A stretch of DNA of 64,000 nt from a virus. The notes under the pieces were generated by a model. It ran no database searches. It saw only the letters and a list, made by a program, of their open reading frames with translations, and was not told the DNA's origin. The stretch's first letter is position 1, and every line of letters begins with the position of its first letter. Shown in pieces: positions 43,479 to 51,579 of the stretch. The position numbers were made by a program, and so were the translations under genes. Location: IMG/VR virus record IMGVR_UViG_3300028859_000013, positions 47,324 to 111,323 of that record. One strand, given 5' to 3'.

Positions 43479-43496
43479 TTTTAGTTTTTTTAATGA

Positions 43497-43730
43497 TTAA
43501 AATAAATTTTCTGGATCTTCTTTTTTTAACATATTTAATTTTCTATACCTTATCTCTTGCTCAAAATTATATAAATATTCATCTATTCTTTCTTTACCAT
43601 ACATAGTTTTAAAAGATGTTTCTCTTTTTTTCATTTGTGATAATGCGTTACATAAATGATTATTTTTCATATTTATTATTTTTCTAGATATACCATTTGC
43701 TGTAATCCATTCTAAATTTTTATCTCTCAT
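43497..43730 (-). CDS. Hypothetical protein
   Basis: 77 residues, basic, helical; contains WITANGISRKIINMKNNHLC, which could be a short DNA-binding helix-turn-helix but is not convincing. It overlaps its upstream neighbour by 11 bases. Confidence 0.5.
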   Translation of the reverse strand: MRDKNLEWITANGISRKIINMKNNHLCNALSQMKKRETSFKTMYGKERIDEYLYNFEQEIRYRKLNMLKKEDPENLF

Positions 43731-43983
43731 TATAAACCACTGATATATTTTTAAGTTTTTCTAAAACTTCTTTTTCATCTTTAAATTTTTCTATCCAATC
43801 ATTCAAATCACAATTATTATATACTATGCTACATGTAGCTGTCATCTCAATTTGATCAATAAATACTTCTTTATAATATTTATCATTTTTTTGTGTATTA
43901 TCAGAAAAATAATTGTTATATGTTCTATCTATTATTTCTTTATTTTCTGAGTCTTGATATTCTTTTATTCTATCTTTTTTCAT
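43720..43983 (-). CDS. Hypothetical protein
   Basis: 87 residues, charged, with a central ATCSIVYNNCDLNDWIEKF segment. It overlaps both neighbours by 11-14 bases. Not recognised. Confidence 0.5.
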   Translation of the reverse strand: MKKDRIKEYQDSENKEIIDRTYNNYFSDNTQKNDKYYKEVFIDQIEMTATCSIVYNNCDLNDWIEKFKDEKEVLEKLKNISVVYNER

Positions 43984-44182
43984 ATGCTTTCAATTTTTCT
44001 AATTTTTCTTTTCTTTTCATTTCTATATAATTACACGTGAATGAATTTCTATTATTAACATATTTAAGATTTGAGCAAAATTCACAATCATGGGTACAAT
44101 AGAGGCTACTAATTTTGACTCCTTTCAAATGATGGCAATCATTTAATGTACCAAATGTATAAACATCATAATATTCTTTCAT
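43970..44182 (-). CDS. Cysteine-rich small protein
   Basis: 70 residues with five cysteines and paired histidines (CHHLKGV, LYCTHDCEFC, then SFTCNY), suggesting a zinc-binding fold. Basic helical tail. Function unknown. It overlaps the next genes by 4 and 14 bases. Confidence 0.55.
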   Translation of the reverse strand: MKEYYDVYTFGTLNDCHHLKGVKISSLYCTHDCEFCSNLKYVNNRNSFTCNYIEMKRKEKLEKLKAYEKR

Positions 44183-44547
44183 TTTAATATTTTATATTTA
44201 AGTCTATTAAGTCTTTTGATTTTTCTTTTTCTAGCATCTTTTAATGTATATTTATAGGATGATTTATAAAAAAATATTACAATAATATAGTCAGTAAATT
44301 CTTTAGCAATTATTCTAAATACAAGAAAAAATAAAAAAGTTCTAAAAATATTAAATAATGTAAATGTTTCTCCTATATAACTAATACATATAATACCTAA
44401 AAATATAATCAAAGGTAATATAATATATAATCTACTTCTAATGTGATCTTTTTTACTATTTCTTACTTTACAATTATTGATAATTTTTTTATCAACAGTA
44501 AAAACATAAGTATAAAATGATTTAATAAATATTTTTAGAATATTCAT
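44179..44547 (-). CDS. Membrane protein
   Basis: 122 residues with two or three hydrophobic helices (LYIILPLIIFLGIICISYIG; LFNIFRTFLFFLVFRIIA; near 75-85 YIIVIFFY) and a basic C-terminal tail. Probably an inner-membrane protein of an early accessory operon. No family recognised. Confidence 0.55.
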   Translation of the reverse strand: MNILKIFIKSFYTYVFTVDKKIINNCKVRNSKKDHIRSRLYIILPLIIFLGIICISYIGETFTLFNIFRTFLFFLVFRIIAKEFTDYIIVIFFYKSSYKYTLKDARKRKIKRLNRLKYKILK

Positions 44548-44553
44548 ATTTAA

Positions 44554-44772
44554 TTAGATATGAATTTTATTATTTTTTATCAAATTATAAATAATTTCAT
44601 TCATATTTAGAATTAAATATTCTTGAACTTCATTTTTAATATATTCTATTCTATCTACATCTGATGAAGAATTCCAATCTTCTAACTCTGGACTAGTTTT
44701 TATTTTAAACTTATCAATTTCTACTGTAATAGTTAGTTCTTTTTTCATAATTATTTTTAATATTTGTAGCAA
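44554..44772 (-). CDS. Hypothetical protein
   Basis: 72 residues: KELTITVEIDKFKIKTSPEL strand region and a helical end. It overlaps the upstream gene by 16 bases. Not recognised. Confidence 0.5.
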   Translation of the reverse strand: MLQILKIIMKKELTITVEIDKFKIKTSPELEDWNSSSDVDRIEYIKNEVQEYLILNMNEIIYNLIKNNKIHI

Positions 44773-45167
44773 AAAGGAGGATTTAATCCTTGATTTTCAT
44801 ATTCTTTCTCTTTTACCAAATCTTTCAATATAGATTGGCATTCAGCTTTTCCTTCCCTTAGAGATGATTTATACCATATTACAAGCTCATTTTCAGGTGG
44901 ATAATGTTCTTTATCCATACTGGATTCTTTCAACAATTCTTTATACGATGATACCATATCTTCAAAACTACGTATAATTTTAGATAGGGAGTACTCTACT
45001 ACAATTTTTTCTTCTAATATTGTTATGTCATCTACATCGAAATAAAACCGAGTTGTTTCTATCATATCCTTTTTATTTGCCATTATTCTTATATTTTTAA
45101 TATTCAACAAAGATAATTCATTATTTTTGAATAAAAAATTAATATCATTAAAAAATATGTTAATCAT
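44757..45167 (-). CDS. Hypothetical protein
   Basis: 136 residues, first gene of a reverse run of eight coupled small genes (to 42712). It has an N-terminal MINIFFNDINFLFKNNEL, a helical middle and a conserved-looking YPPENELVIWYKSSLREGKA. Not recognised. Confidence 0.5.
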   Translation of the reverse strand: MINIFFNDINFLFKNNELSLLNIKNIRIMANKKDMIETTRFYFDVDDITILEEKIVVEYSLSKIIRSFEDMVSSYKELLKESSMDKEHYPPENELVIWYKSSLREGKAECQSILKDLVKEKEYENQGLNPPFCYKY

Positions 45168-45192
45168 TATTAATTTGTATTATATTTCTGTT

Positions 45193-45228
45193 TTTTGCTG
45201 ATTTTATGACATATTATTATTACCTTTG
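45193..45228 (+). promoter_or_regulatory. Possible host-type promoter
   Basis: TACCTTTG at 45221-45228 fits TAnnTTTG. The best TTTTG lies 23 bases upstream, longer than at the other two sites. It would drive the small paralogues that follow. Confidence 0.4.
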
Positions 45229-45307
45229 TATATTAAAATAAATTATTGAATTATGGTTTCAATAATAACATTTTTAATATATCCGCACAATTCAGGAAAA
45301 AGTATAT

Positions 45308-45541
45308 ATAAAAAAAGTTGTTTGCATTAAAATTCCAAACATTAATAATATTGATCATTTTAATTTAAATGAAAAATATGATTATTGGTCATCGTCTCAT
45401 TTTGATAATTATTTTATTGTCATTAATAAAAAATATTTTATGTTCTCATTTGAAGAGCATGAATTTAAAAAATGTTTTATGAATGAAAGAAAATTCAAAT
45501 TATTAAATATTAAAAAATTATTAAATGAAAAAAGTTGTTAA
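45308..45541 (+). pseudogene. First of three tandem paralogues, start ATA
   Basis: An open frame reading (ATA)KKVVCIKIPNINNIDHFN to CFMNERKFKLLNI is clearly related to the next gene (MKKVVNIKNIDI ... YFMNERKFKLLNI), but where that gene has ATG this one has ATA. Either the start was lost or a rare ATA start is used. It overlaps the next start by 17 bases. Confidence 0.5.
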
Positions 45542-45758
45542 TATTAAAAATATAGATATAAAGTTTATTGAATCAGATTATTATACTTTGTATGTTAGTT
45601 ATAACTATTATTACTCAAATAATTTAAAGAGTTATGTTGTATCAGATAACTATGATGCTAGTTGTGTGTTTGGTGTTATGGAATTTAAAAAATATTTTAT
45701 GAATGAAAGAAAATTTAAATTATTAAATATTGAAAAAATAGAAAATATAAATGAATAA
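45525..45758 (+). CDS. Tandem paralogue, small protein
   Basis: 77 residues with strand-rich, tyrosine-rich centre (YYTLYVSYNYYYSNNL) and the family signature YFMNERKFKLLNI near residue 58. Middle copy of three tandem relatives. Function unknown. Confidence 0.6.
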   Translation: MKKVVNIKNIDIKFIESDYYTLYVSYNYYYSNNLKSYVVSDNYDASCVFGVMEFKKYFMNERKFKLLNIEKIENINE

Positions 45759-45951
45759 AGTAATATGTATACAACAAAATCATGATAATTTTAGTTATGG
45801 ATTTAAAATTAATAATATTTATGATTATTTTAAAACTGATGAACAATATTTTGTTATTAAAAATAATGTAAGATATGGATATGATAAAATACATTTTGAT
45901 AAACAATTTATTGATGAAAGGAAATTAAAAATTATCAAACTAAGTAAATAA
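45751..45951 (+). CDS. Tandem paralogue, small protein
   Basis: 66 residues: MNKVICIQQNHDNFSYGF, then VIKNNVRYGYDKIHFDKQFI and the signature DERKLKIIKL. The shortest copy. It overlaps the previous gene by eight bases. Possibly an SH3-like fold. Confidence 0.6.
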   Translation: MNKVICIQQNHDNFSYGFKINNIYDYFKTDEQYFVIKNNVRYGYDKIHFDKQFIDERKLKIIKLSK

Positions 45952-45981
45952 AAATAATATATAATAAAAATAAATTTATAG

Positions 45982-46470
45982 ATGACGAATATAGATTATA
46001 TAAAAACTAAATTTTATGATGATATAACCATTAATAAACAGTTAAATATTTGGAGATTAGAAAATAAAAAAATTGTATTTACAAATGGTTGTTTTGATAT
46101 TTTGCATAAAGGACATGTAGAATATTTATCAAAATCAAAAGATTTAGGAGATATTTTGATTGTTGGATTAAATTCTGATAATTCAGTGAAGAGATTAAAA
46201 GGAGAAACAAGGCCAATAAATAATCAAAATTCAAGAGCATTCATTTTATCTGCATTGCTATTTGTAGATGCAGTAATATATTTTGATGAAGATACTCCAT
46301 TAAATCTAATTGAAAACATAAAACCTGATGTATTAGTAAAAGGAGGTGATTATAAAAAAGAAGACATTGTTGGTTATGATTTTGTAATAGAAAGAGGTGG
46401 TGAAGTTAAAATAATTGATTTAGTAAAAGGTTATTCAACAACTAATATAATAAAAAAAAGCAGAATTTAA
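45982..46470 (+). CDS. Heptose-1-phosphate adenylyltransferase-like (HldE C-terminal/RfaE2)
   Basis: 162 residues, the size of the stand-alone enzyme. IVFTNGCFDILHKGHVEYL (residues about 32-50) holds the HxGH nucleotidyltransferase site. VGLNSDNSVKRLKGETRPI, then LVKGGDYKKEDIVG and KGYSTTNIIKK match the D-glycero-beta-D-manno-heptose 1-phosphate adenylyltransferase pattern. It makes ADP-heptose for surface sugars. In a phage it may serve glycan modification together with the glycosyltransferase at 14063, or alter host signalling. Confidence 0.85.
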   Translation: MTNIDYIKTKFYDDITINKQLNIWRLENKKIVFTNGCFDILHKGHVEYLSKSKDLGDILIVGLNSDNSVKRLKGETRPINNQNSRAFILSALLFVDAVIYFDEDTPLNLIENIKPDVLVKGGDYKKEDIVGYDFVIERGGEVKIIDLVKGYSTTNIIKKSRI

Positions 46471-46484
46471 AATTCTGCTTTTTT
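46454..46484 (+). terminator. Terminator
   Basis: AAAAAAGCAGAATTT and its complement with a T run at the end of the adenylyltransferase gene. Confidence 0.8.
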
Positions 46485-46489
46485 ATTTT

Positions 46490-46972
46490 TTATACAGTTG
46501 GAACAACTGTGGTTTGTTGTGTAGTAGTTGTTGGCTGAACTGTTGTAGTTTCGGTTGTTGATACAGGATTTTCAACACCATCATCATAAATTATAAGACA
46601 AGGTACCTTTGAAGAAATATTGATCATCCATGCTATTTCTTTCATTCTAACAAATGGATGATCAATATTTTTTATAGTGTCACGTAATGAATCTAAATTG
46701 TTTTTATTTACATAAACATGAATTCCACCTGATCTATTTTTACCATCCCAACCAATATCAAAATTCGTAGTAATAAGTGCTAATTTATCTGTTGATTCTA
46801 ATATTTTATTCAAATTTGGATTTTGATCATTTCCACTCATATCCACATTAACCTTAAATCCAGATTTATTTAAAGCAGGATGAATAGCATTAATGATATT
46901 TGTTGCTATGGTTTTATTTTGTTCTTGTGATTGATAAGCCTTCTTTAGTACCGCCATGTATTGAGGTTTCAT
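46490..46972 (-). CDS. Hypothetical protein whose leader lies out of frame
   Basis: 160 residues from the ATG at 46972, helical then mixed, with a T/Q/V-rich tail. Directly upstream, 47006-46970 reads MKKLKDFIGFVNET, a good type A leader (FVNE), but one base out of frame with the body. If a base is missing or slippage occurs, the true protein is leader plus body. As written, the leader frame runs off and the body has a clean ATG. Confidence 0.55.
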   Translation of the reverse strand: MKPQYMAVLKKAYQSQEQNKTIATNIINAIHPALNKSGFKVNVDMSGNDQNPNLNKILESTDKLALITTNFDIGWDGKNRSGGIHVYVNKNNLDSLRDTIKNIDHPFVRMKEIAWMINISSKVPCLIIYDDGVENPVSTTETTTVQPTTTTQQTTVVPTV

Positions 46973-47032
46973 TTACAAAACCAATAAAATCTTTTAATTT
47001 TTTCATTTTTTTTCATTTTTTTTAATTATATA

Positions 47033-47338
47033 TTAATAATAAACTTTTATTTTTTTAGATCCATTTTCAAAATTTTTATTCCAAACAATTCTTGTTTTAT
47101 TATCTTGAAAATCATCAAATTCAGTCCATGCAGTTTTATGCGTACCTTCATTATAACCATTCAAAGTAGATTTAATATAACCCCTTGCTTTTATTTCTAA
47201 TTTTTTATCCTCAGATTTAACTATCTTAAAATATGTTATTAGAGTAGTTGGGTTATCCTTTATATCTCTAATAATTATTTTATAATCTACATTTACATAT
47301 TTTCCTGTTCCTTCTAAAAATTCTTTGAAATTTTTCAT
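47033..47338 (-). CDS. Leader-A small protein
   Basis: 101 residues from the ATG at 47338, preferred over one 36 bases earlier because it gives MKNFKEFLEGTGKY, a leader with EFLE-G. The remainder is a beta sandwich-like stretch (YKIIIRDIKDN, TYFKIVKSEDKKLEIKARGY, KTRIVWNKNF). Function unknown. Confidence 0.6.
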   Translation of the reverse strand: MKNFKEFLEGTGKYVNVDYKIIIRDIKDNPTTLITYFKIVKSEDKKLEIKARGYIKSTLNGYNEGTHKTAWTEFDDFQDNKTRIVWNKNFENGSKKIKVYY

Positions 47339-47397
47339 ATGATATATATAAAAATAAAAACTTTGAATTTTCATTCAAAGTTTTTATTTAATAATTA

Positions 47398-47838
47398 TTA
47401 AATTAGTTTTCTTTTCATTATTGCTGCAATTTCACCATAATTTTCACTATCAGTTCCAGATAACCATTCTAATTTATGCTCAATTATAACATTACTACCT
47501 AATTTACTCCTCCACATATCACCAAATTGTTTGCACGCATGTGTTACAAAATTATTATTAGAGTATATTGCAATTTTTTCATAATCCAATTCATATGAAT
47601 CATTTTCACATATTTTATAATTATATGTAGAATAGAACTCTATATAATTTTTTACTGTTGCATATCTATCATTAGGATTATGCCATAATTTACAATTAGC
47701 TCCGCTCCATTCATTATAAACATCTATAGCAAAAGAAAAACAATTAAAATCATCTAAATTTTTATTAGTATTAATTATTTTCCATTTATTATTTTTTAAT
47801 TTTGGATGCCAATATTCTATCTCTTTATAAATATCCAT
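47398..47838 (-). CDS. Cys/His hydrolase-like protein (DUF7689-type)
   Basis: 146 residues. Conserved-looking blocks are FNCFSFAIDVYNEW (cysteine near 33), KIAIYSNNNFVTHACKQFGD (histidine near 99), WRSKLGSN, and IEHKLEWLSG with YGEIAAIMKR. The order Cys, then strand-His, recalls papain-like peptidases and a bacterial family I remember as DUF7689. Its start overlaps the end of the gene at 47825, the two forming a coupled pair. Activity is inferred from residue order only. Confidence 0.55.
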   Translation of the reverse strand: MDIYKEIEYWHPKLKNNKWKIINTNKNLDDFNCFSFAIDVYNEWSGANCKLWHNPNDRYATVKNYIEFYSTYNYKICENDSYELDYEKIAIYSNNNFVTHACKQFGDMWRSKLGSNVIIEHKLEWLSGTDSENYGEIAAIMKRKLI

Positions 47839-48139
47839 TTTCTGATGCCCATTTTTTCCAAATATTTTTCATTTCAGATGTTGTTAGAGAATATTCTTCA
47901 TATAGTTCAATATTGGTTATTTTTTCTAATGCTTTTAACCATATTATCGAAAAATTTTCAAATATATATGGAATAGAATTATATCCTTGCATTATTATTT
48001 TTTGATAATTTTCATTTTCATAAATAGCATTTAAATCTGATTTATTTCCACATTCATATTTAACCTTTTCTATTAATTCTTTAATATTAGAATTCTCATT
48101 ATATTTTAAAAATTCATTATATTTTTCGATATTTTTCAT
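47825..48139 (-). CDS. Leader-bearing partner of the Cys/His protein
   Basis: 104 residues. Leader MKNIEKYNEFLKYNEN, then a helical domain with YQKIIMQGYNSIPYIFENF, IIWLKALEKITNI and IWKKWASENGYL. The spacing of W, ALxxIT and WxxW recalls small proteins that in bacteria precede DUF7689-like genes (pattern from memory). The 14-base overlap suggests a matched pair, such as enzyme and chaperone or inhibitor. Confidence 0.6.
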   Translation of the reverse strand: MKNIEKYNEFLKYNENSNIKELIEKVKYECGNKSDLNAIYENENYQKIIMQGYNSIPYIFENFSIIWLKALEKITNIELYEEYSLTTSEMKNIWKKWASENGYL

Positions 48140-48166
48140 GTCATTTTTATTTTTATATATAATATT

Positions 48167-49141
48167 TTAAATTTTAATATTATCAAGTAATATTTGTTCA
48201 AATCCATCTGGTAAATAATTACTACTCAATCTAGTTAATTTTCTTGAAAAAATTATATTTTCATTTACTCTTTCTTTAAAATTAACTTCTTTATTTTTTC
48301 TATAAATATAAAGAATATCACAAAGATTACTTATAAATTCATCAGAATCAAAGTCAATATCATCAGGAAATTTTAGTTTGTACATGGAATATACAGTATT
48401 TGATCCAGCATCACCAATACCTCTTGAATCTTCTTTGAATTTAACAACACTTAATATATTATCTCCTGAGTCTCCTGCAACCAATTTTTTAAAATAAGAT
48501 TCTTCTTTATTTACTGGAGAAATTTTAGCTTTACTAGTTATTTTATCAAAATAATTTATAAAATCCATATCATCATTTAGATCAAAAATATCACCTTCTG
48601 TTGTATCTTCTAGATTTTTTAAAAATATATTATAATTAATAGGTACATATAATTTTTCATCTTGAAACTTGTGATTATACATCATATTTATATAATTATT
48701 AGATATACTAAATTTTAATAATTGATGAAGGTCACCATCATTAGAAACTATTAGATTTGATATTCCTTCTTTATTTCCTTCATTAACAATATGAGCTATT
48801 AAATCATCACCTTCAAATGGATCTATTTGATATAAATAACAATTGCGTCTATTTTTTATACTTTCTTTAAATTTATCAAATGTATCAAATACAAATTCCC
48901 AATCAATTTCTAAATCCTTCTTTCTTTTACCTTTATATTCAGGATAAACATTTTTTCTCCAACTTCTTTTACTATCAGACACAAAATATATTTTATTGAA
49001 ATTATATGCATTTGTTAAATTATTAAAGTCATTTAATAAAAGTGTTTCTAAATCTCCGTAAAGTGTTTTTAATTTGTGTAGGATAAATACAGATCTATAC
49101 AACATGTAATTTCCATCTATACACAATGAGAGTGCTATCAT
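48167..49141 (-). CDS. RNase H / 5'-3' exonuclease, T4 Rnh-like
   Basis: 324 residues, close to T4 RNase H (305). Flap-endonuclease metal site residues are in LCIDGNYMLYRS (D9), DPFEGDDLIAHI, VSNDGDLHQLL and VAGDSGDNIL, with the arch-region YPEYKGKRKK between. It removes RNA primers and flaps in lagging-strand replication. It sits about 2.4 kb from the clamp loader on the same strand. Confidence 0.88.
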   Translation of the reverse strand: MIALSLCIDGNYMLYRSVFILHKLKTLYGDLETLLLNDFNNLTNAYNFNKIYFVSDSKRSWRKNVYPEYKGKRKKDLEIDWEFVFDTFDKFKESIKNRRNCYLYQIDPFEGDDLIAHIVNEGNKEGISNLIVSNDGDLHQLLKFSISNNYINMMYNHKFQDEKLYVPINYNIFLKNLEDTTEGDIFDLNDDMDFINYFDKITSKAKISPVNKEESYFKKLVAGDSGDNILSVVKFKEDSRGIGDAGSNTVYSMYKLKFPDDIDFDSDEFISNLCDILYIYRKNKEVNFKERVNENIIFSRKLTRLSSNYLPDGFEQILLDNIKI

Positions 49142-49236
49142 ATTTTTATTTATTTTATCTTATATATTCATTTTATAAGTATTTGTTTAAAAAATGATAT
49201 TTAATTATTTATGAAAAATTAAATTTAGTAAAGAAA

Positions 49237-49326
49237 ATGTCTGTATTATAGCAAGGTTATAATTTTATATTTATTATTGATAAAAAATATGATGAATTTT
49301 TAGAACTGATAAAAGTTAATATATAA
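49237..49326 (+). pseudogene. Short frame with in-frame TAG
   Basis: The 229 bases before 49371 hold one frame: MSVL, TAG (49249-49251), QGYNFIFIIDKKYDEFL, ending VNI. It may be the tail of a lost small gene. Nothing else is seen in this stretch. Confidence 0.3.
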
Positions 49327-49370
49327 ATAAAATGATAATTGAATTATTAAAAAATTAAAAAATAGTTAAA

Positions 49371-50270
49371 ATGTTAAATATTATAAATTGGGATAATTTT
49401 ATATGTGAAAGAAATAGTTATAATAAATTGACCACAAATTTATCTAAAGTTATATTAAATGTAATAAACTACAATATTGGAAAATTGATATTGTATAAAA
49501 ATATATCGATAAAAAATTCTATAATTTTATCAGATGATATAAAATTTTCTGATGATATTATAAATATAAAAATATCAAATAGAAATTATGGAAATATGAA
49601 TCCTAATAGTATAATATTTAAAGAAAATGAAATAATCGGATTGATAATAAATTTAGAAATAATTTTAACTCAGAGTGAATTAACTTCTAAAAAAATATCA
49701 AACACTAATATAATTATTGATACAATTGAACATGAATGTCTACATATTATGGAAAGATATTTAACATATATGAACAATTCTGATTTTTCAAATTCTTGGA
49801 AAATGGGTGAACGTTTATATCAAATGAATGAAAAATATAAAAAATCTAAAATATGGAGTGATATATCACATATAATATATTTATCTATGCCACATGAAAT
49901 TAGGGCCAGACTTCAACAGCTAAATTCGTCATTAGAAAGAAATAATGTAAACGGTATAGAAAATTCAATAGATTTTATAAAAAATACAAAAATATATAAA
50001 GATATAGAATCTTTATCTAATATAAATTCTAAATTAGTATTAAAAGAATTAAAAAATGATTCAAATTATAATGATATTATTAAAGATTTTAGTATTATAT
50101 TTTTAAATAATACTAAAATAGATTATGAAAAAAATTTTATAGATTATTTAAATATAATTACAAAAAAAAATAAAAAATTAATAGAAAAATTATTAAAAAT
50201 TTCTTATAATTTTGAAAATTGTGAATATCCAGATATAGATATTGATTATAGTAAATATATGATAAAATAA
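49371..50270 (+). CDS. Leader-A HExxH metallopeptidase-like protein
   Basis: 299 residues. Leader MLNIINWDNFICERNS (FICE-R). IEHECLHIMERYL near residue 123 has the HExxH zinc motif, and a later helix IIYLSMPHEIRARLQQL carries an E that may be the third ligand. The same helix and spacing occur in the protein at 60598 (FYLSLPFEVNARVSSV), so the two are paralogues. Probably a head-packaged peptidase. Substrate unknown. Confidence 0.65.
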   Translation: MLNIINWDNFICERNSYNKLTTNLSKVILNVINYNIGKLILYKNISIKNSIILSDDIKFSDDIINIKISNRNYGNMNPNSIIFKENEIIGLIINLEIILTQSELTSKKISNTNIIIDTIEHECLHIMERYLTYMNNSDFSNSWKMGERLYQMNEKYKKSKIWSDISHIIYLSMPHEIRARLQQLNSSLERNNVNGIENSIDFIKNTKIYKDIESLSNINSKLVLKELKNDSNYNDIIKDFSIIFLNNTKIDYEKNFIDYLNIITKKNKKLIEKLLKISYNFENCEYPDIDIDYSKYMIK

Positions 50271-50310
50271 AAAATGTAATATATTGAATTACAATATAAT
50301 TACACTTTTT
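50269..50310. terminator. Hairpin between convergent genes
   Basis: TGTAATATATTG, loop AATTA, CAATATAATTACA (one bulged base) with A run before and T run after. Confidence 0.6.
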
Positions 50311-50316
50311 AATTAT

Positions 50317-50601
50317 TTAGTTGACAATATATGTCATATGACTAGCATGTGGTATATTATCAGAACCAATATATGTATAATATACTTCAATTGATTCTAA
50401 TTCATTTGGTAATCTTTCAACTTTTCCGCTGGTTTCATTAATTTTCATATTCTCTTTATATAAAAATTTAATTGCAGGCTCTTCACCTAATACGCTTTTC
50501 AATCCAAATTTTATATCTTTGGCTCCAGCATGAGTTAAATCTATATTATGATAAATATAGTCATTAATAACTTTTTCTTTAAACGCTTTTATATCATCCA
50601 T
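50317..50601 (-). CDS. Hypothetical protein
   Basis: 94 residues: helical N-terminus, then KFGLKSVLGEEPAIKFLYKE and ESIEVYYTYIGSDNIPHASH. Not recognised. It starts two bases after the stop of the frameshifted capsid-like gene upstream, so it is in one operon with it. Confidence 0.5.
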   Translation of the reverse strand: MDDIKAFKEKVINDYIYHNIDLTHAGAKDIKFGLKSVLGEEPAIKFLYKENMKINETSGKVERLPNELESIEVYYTYIGSDNIPHASHMTYIVN

Positions 50602-50602
50602 A

Positions 50603-51104
50603 TTATTTTATTATTTTTTCTATATATTTTAATTTACTTTTTCTAAATGAAATATTTATTTTATCTAACTTAGATATTCTATCATCTTTAAGTTTTTTTA
50701 TTGGATCCCAATAATCATATACAAAATCCATGTATAATAAAGATGTGCATGGAGAAGACATTGGCATAACTGATACTAATCCATCAAATTCTTCATCATC
50801 TGGTAATACTACATTAGGTTCTTCTCCTTTAAGTTCTTTAAGTTTATTTATTCTATCTTCTTTTAATTGTTTTTTTTTTTGATTTTCTCATTCCTCCTCC
50901 AGCAAGTGTGTAAGACATTATTCTTTGAGCAATAGGAAATGTAATTGAACTAAAATTAGTTCTATTATAATCATTTGCATTAAGCTCATCTTGAATAGAA
51001 TTTATATTTTTACTGCTCATTGATGATAAATCTGTGATATTTTCATTAGTCAATTTACCCATTATTGAACTCCATTTTTCTATTATTTTTTCTTTTTCTA
51101 TCAT
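50603..51104 (-). CDS. Major-capsid-like N-terminal fragment with frameshift at A11
   Basis: The first frame (51104 to 50853) gives 83 residues: MIEKEKIIEKWSSIMGKL, then ITFPIAQRIMSYTLAGGG, ending in lysines. At a run of 11 A (50880-50870) a one-base shift opens a frame reading QLKEDRINKLKELKGEE, FDGLVSVMPMSSP, SLLYMDFVYD and a stop at 50603. FPIxxxxM followed by (L)VSVxPMSSP and YMDF is the conserved N-terminal arm pattern of gp23-like capsid proteins (T4: VQPMNSPTGQVF). It is about 165 residues, not a full capsid protein. Shift: slippage, decay or read error. Confidence 0.55.
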
Positions 51105-51118
51105 TTAAATTATTATTT

Positions 51119-51577
51119 TTAATAACTAATATTTTCTGTTATTATTTTTATATTATTAATATCATCTTTCAAACAACTAAGATAAGTTTTAATTTTAATA
51201 TTTTCAATCATTAATGATTTAATAAATTTACCGTTATTTGTATCTAAAATTATAATTTTAATAATAACATTATATAATTCTTTTATTTCTTCTCCTTTTA
51301 ACTTTTTCAATTTCAATTTTCTAATATGACATAAATTAATATCAATATCTTTAATAATATGAGATATATTAAGTAAATTAATTTGATGATCAATATCATC
51401 TTTAGTTACTACTTCACCATAAATATAAGCATCATTATTTATTATATTATTTTTTATGTTATTCAAAGATTTTAATGACTCATTATCTAATGAGTATTTA
51501 GATTCTATTATATATTCATTATTAATTATATAATATTTAGATGAAATATCATTAATTCTATATAAAAAGTTTGGCAT
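51119..51577 (-). CDS. Hypothetical protein, possible clamp-loader partner
   Basis: 152 residues, N/I/K-rich, mixed strand and helix (SKYYIINNEYIIESKYSL; IKKLYNVIIKIIILD-type segments). It follows the clamp loader gene by two bases, the place of gene 62 in T4, and is slightly shorter than gp62 (187). No sequence motif confirms that. Position is the only argument. Confidence 0.5.
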   Translation of the reverse strand: MPNFLYRINDISSKYYIINNEYIIESKYSLDNESLKSLNNIKNNIINNDAYIYGEVVTKDDIDHQINLLNISHIIKDIDINLCHIRKLKLKKLKGEEIKELYNVIIKIIILDTNNGKFIKSLMIENIKIKTYLSCLKDDINNIKIITENISY

Positions 51578-51579
51578 TG

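Noticed and set aside
11754-49326. Stop-codon recoding (TAA or TAG read as glutamine) to explain the in-frame stops
   Set aside because: Hundreds of codon positions in clear genes end normally with TAA, and also TAG and TGA, and no suppressor tRNA (anticodon TTA, CTA or TCA) is among the tRNAs here.
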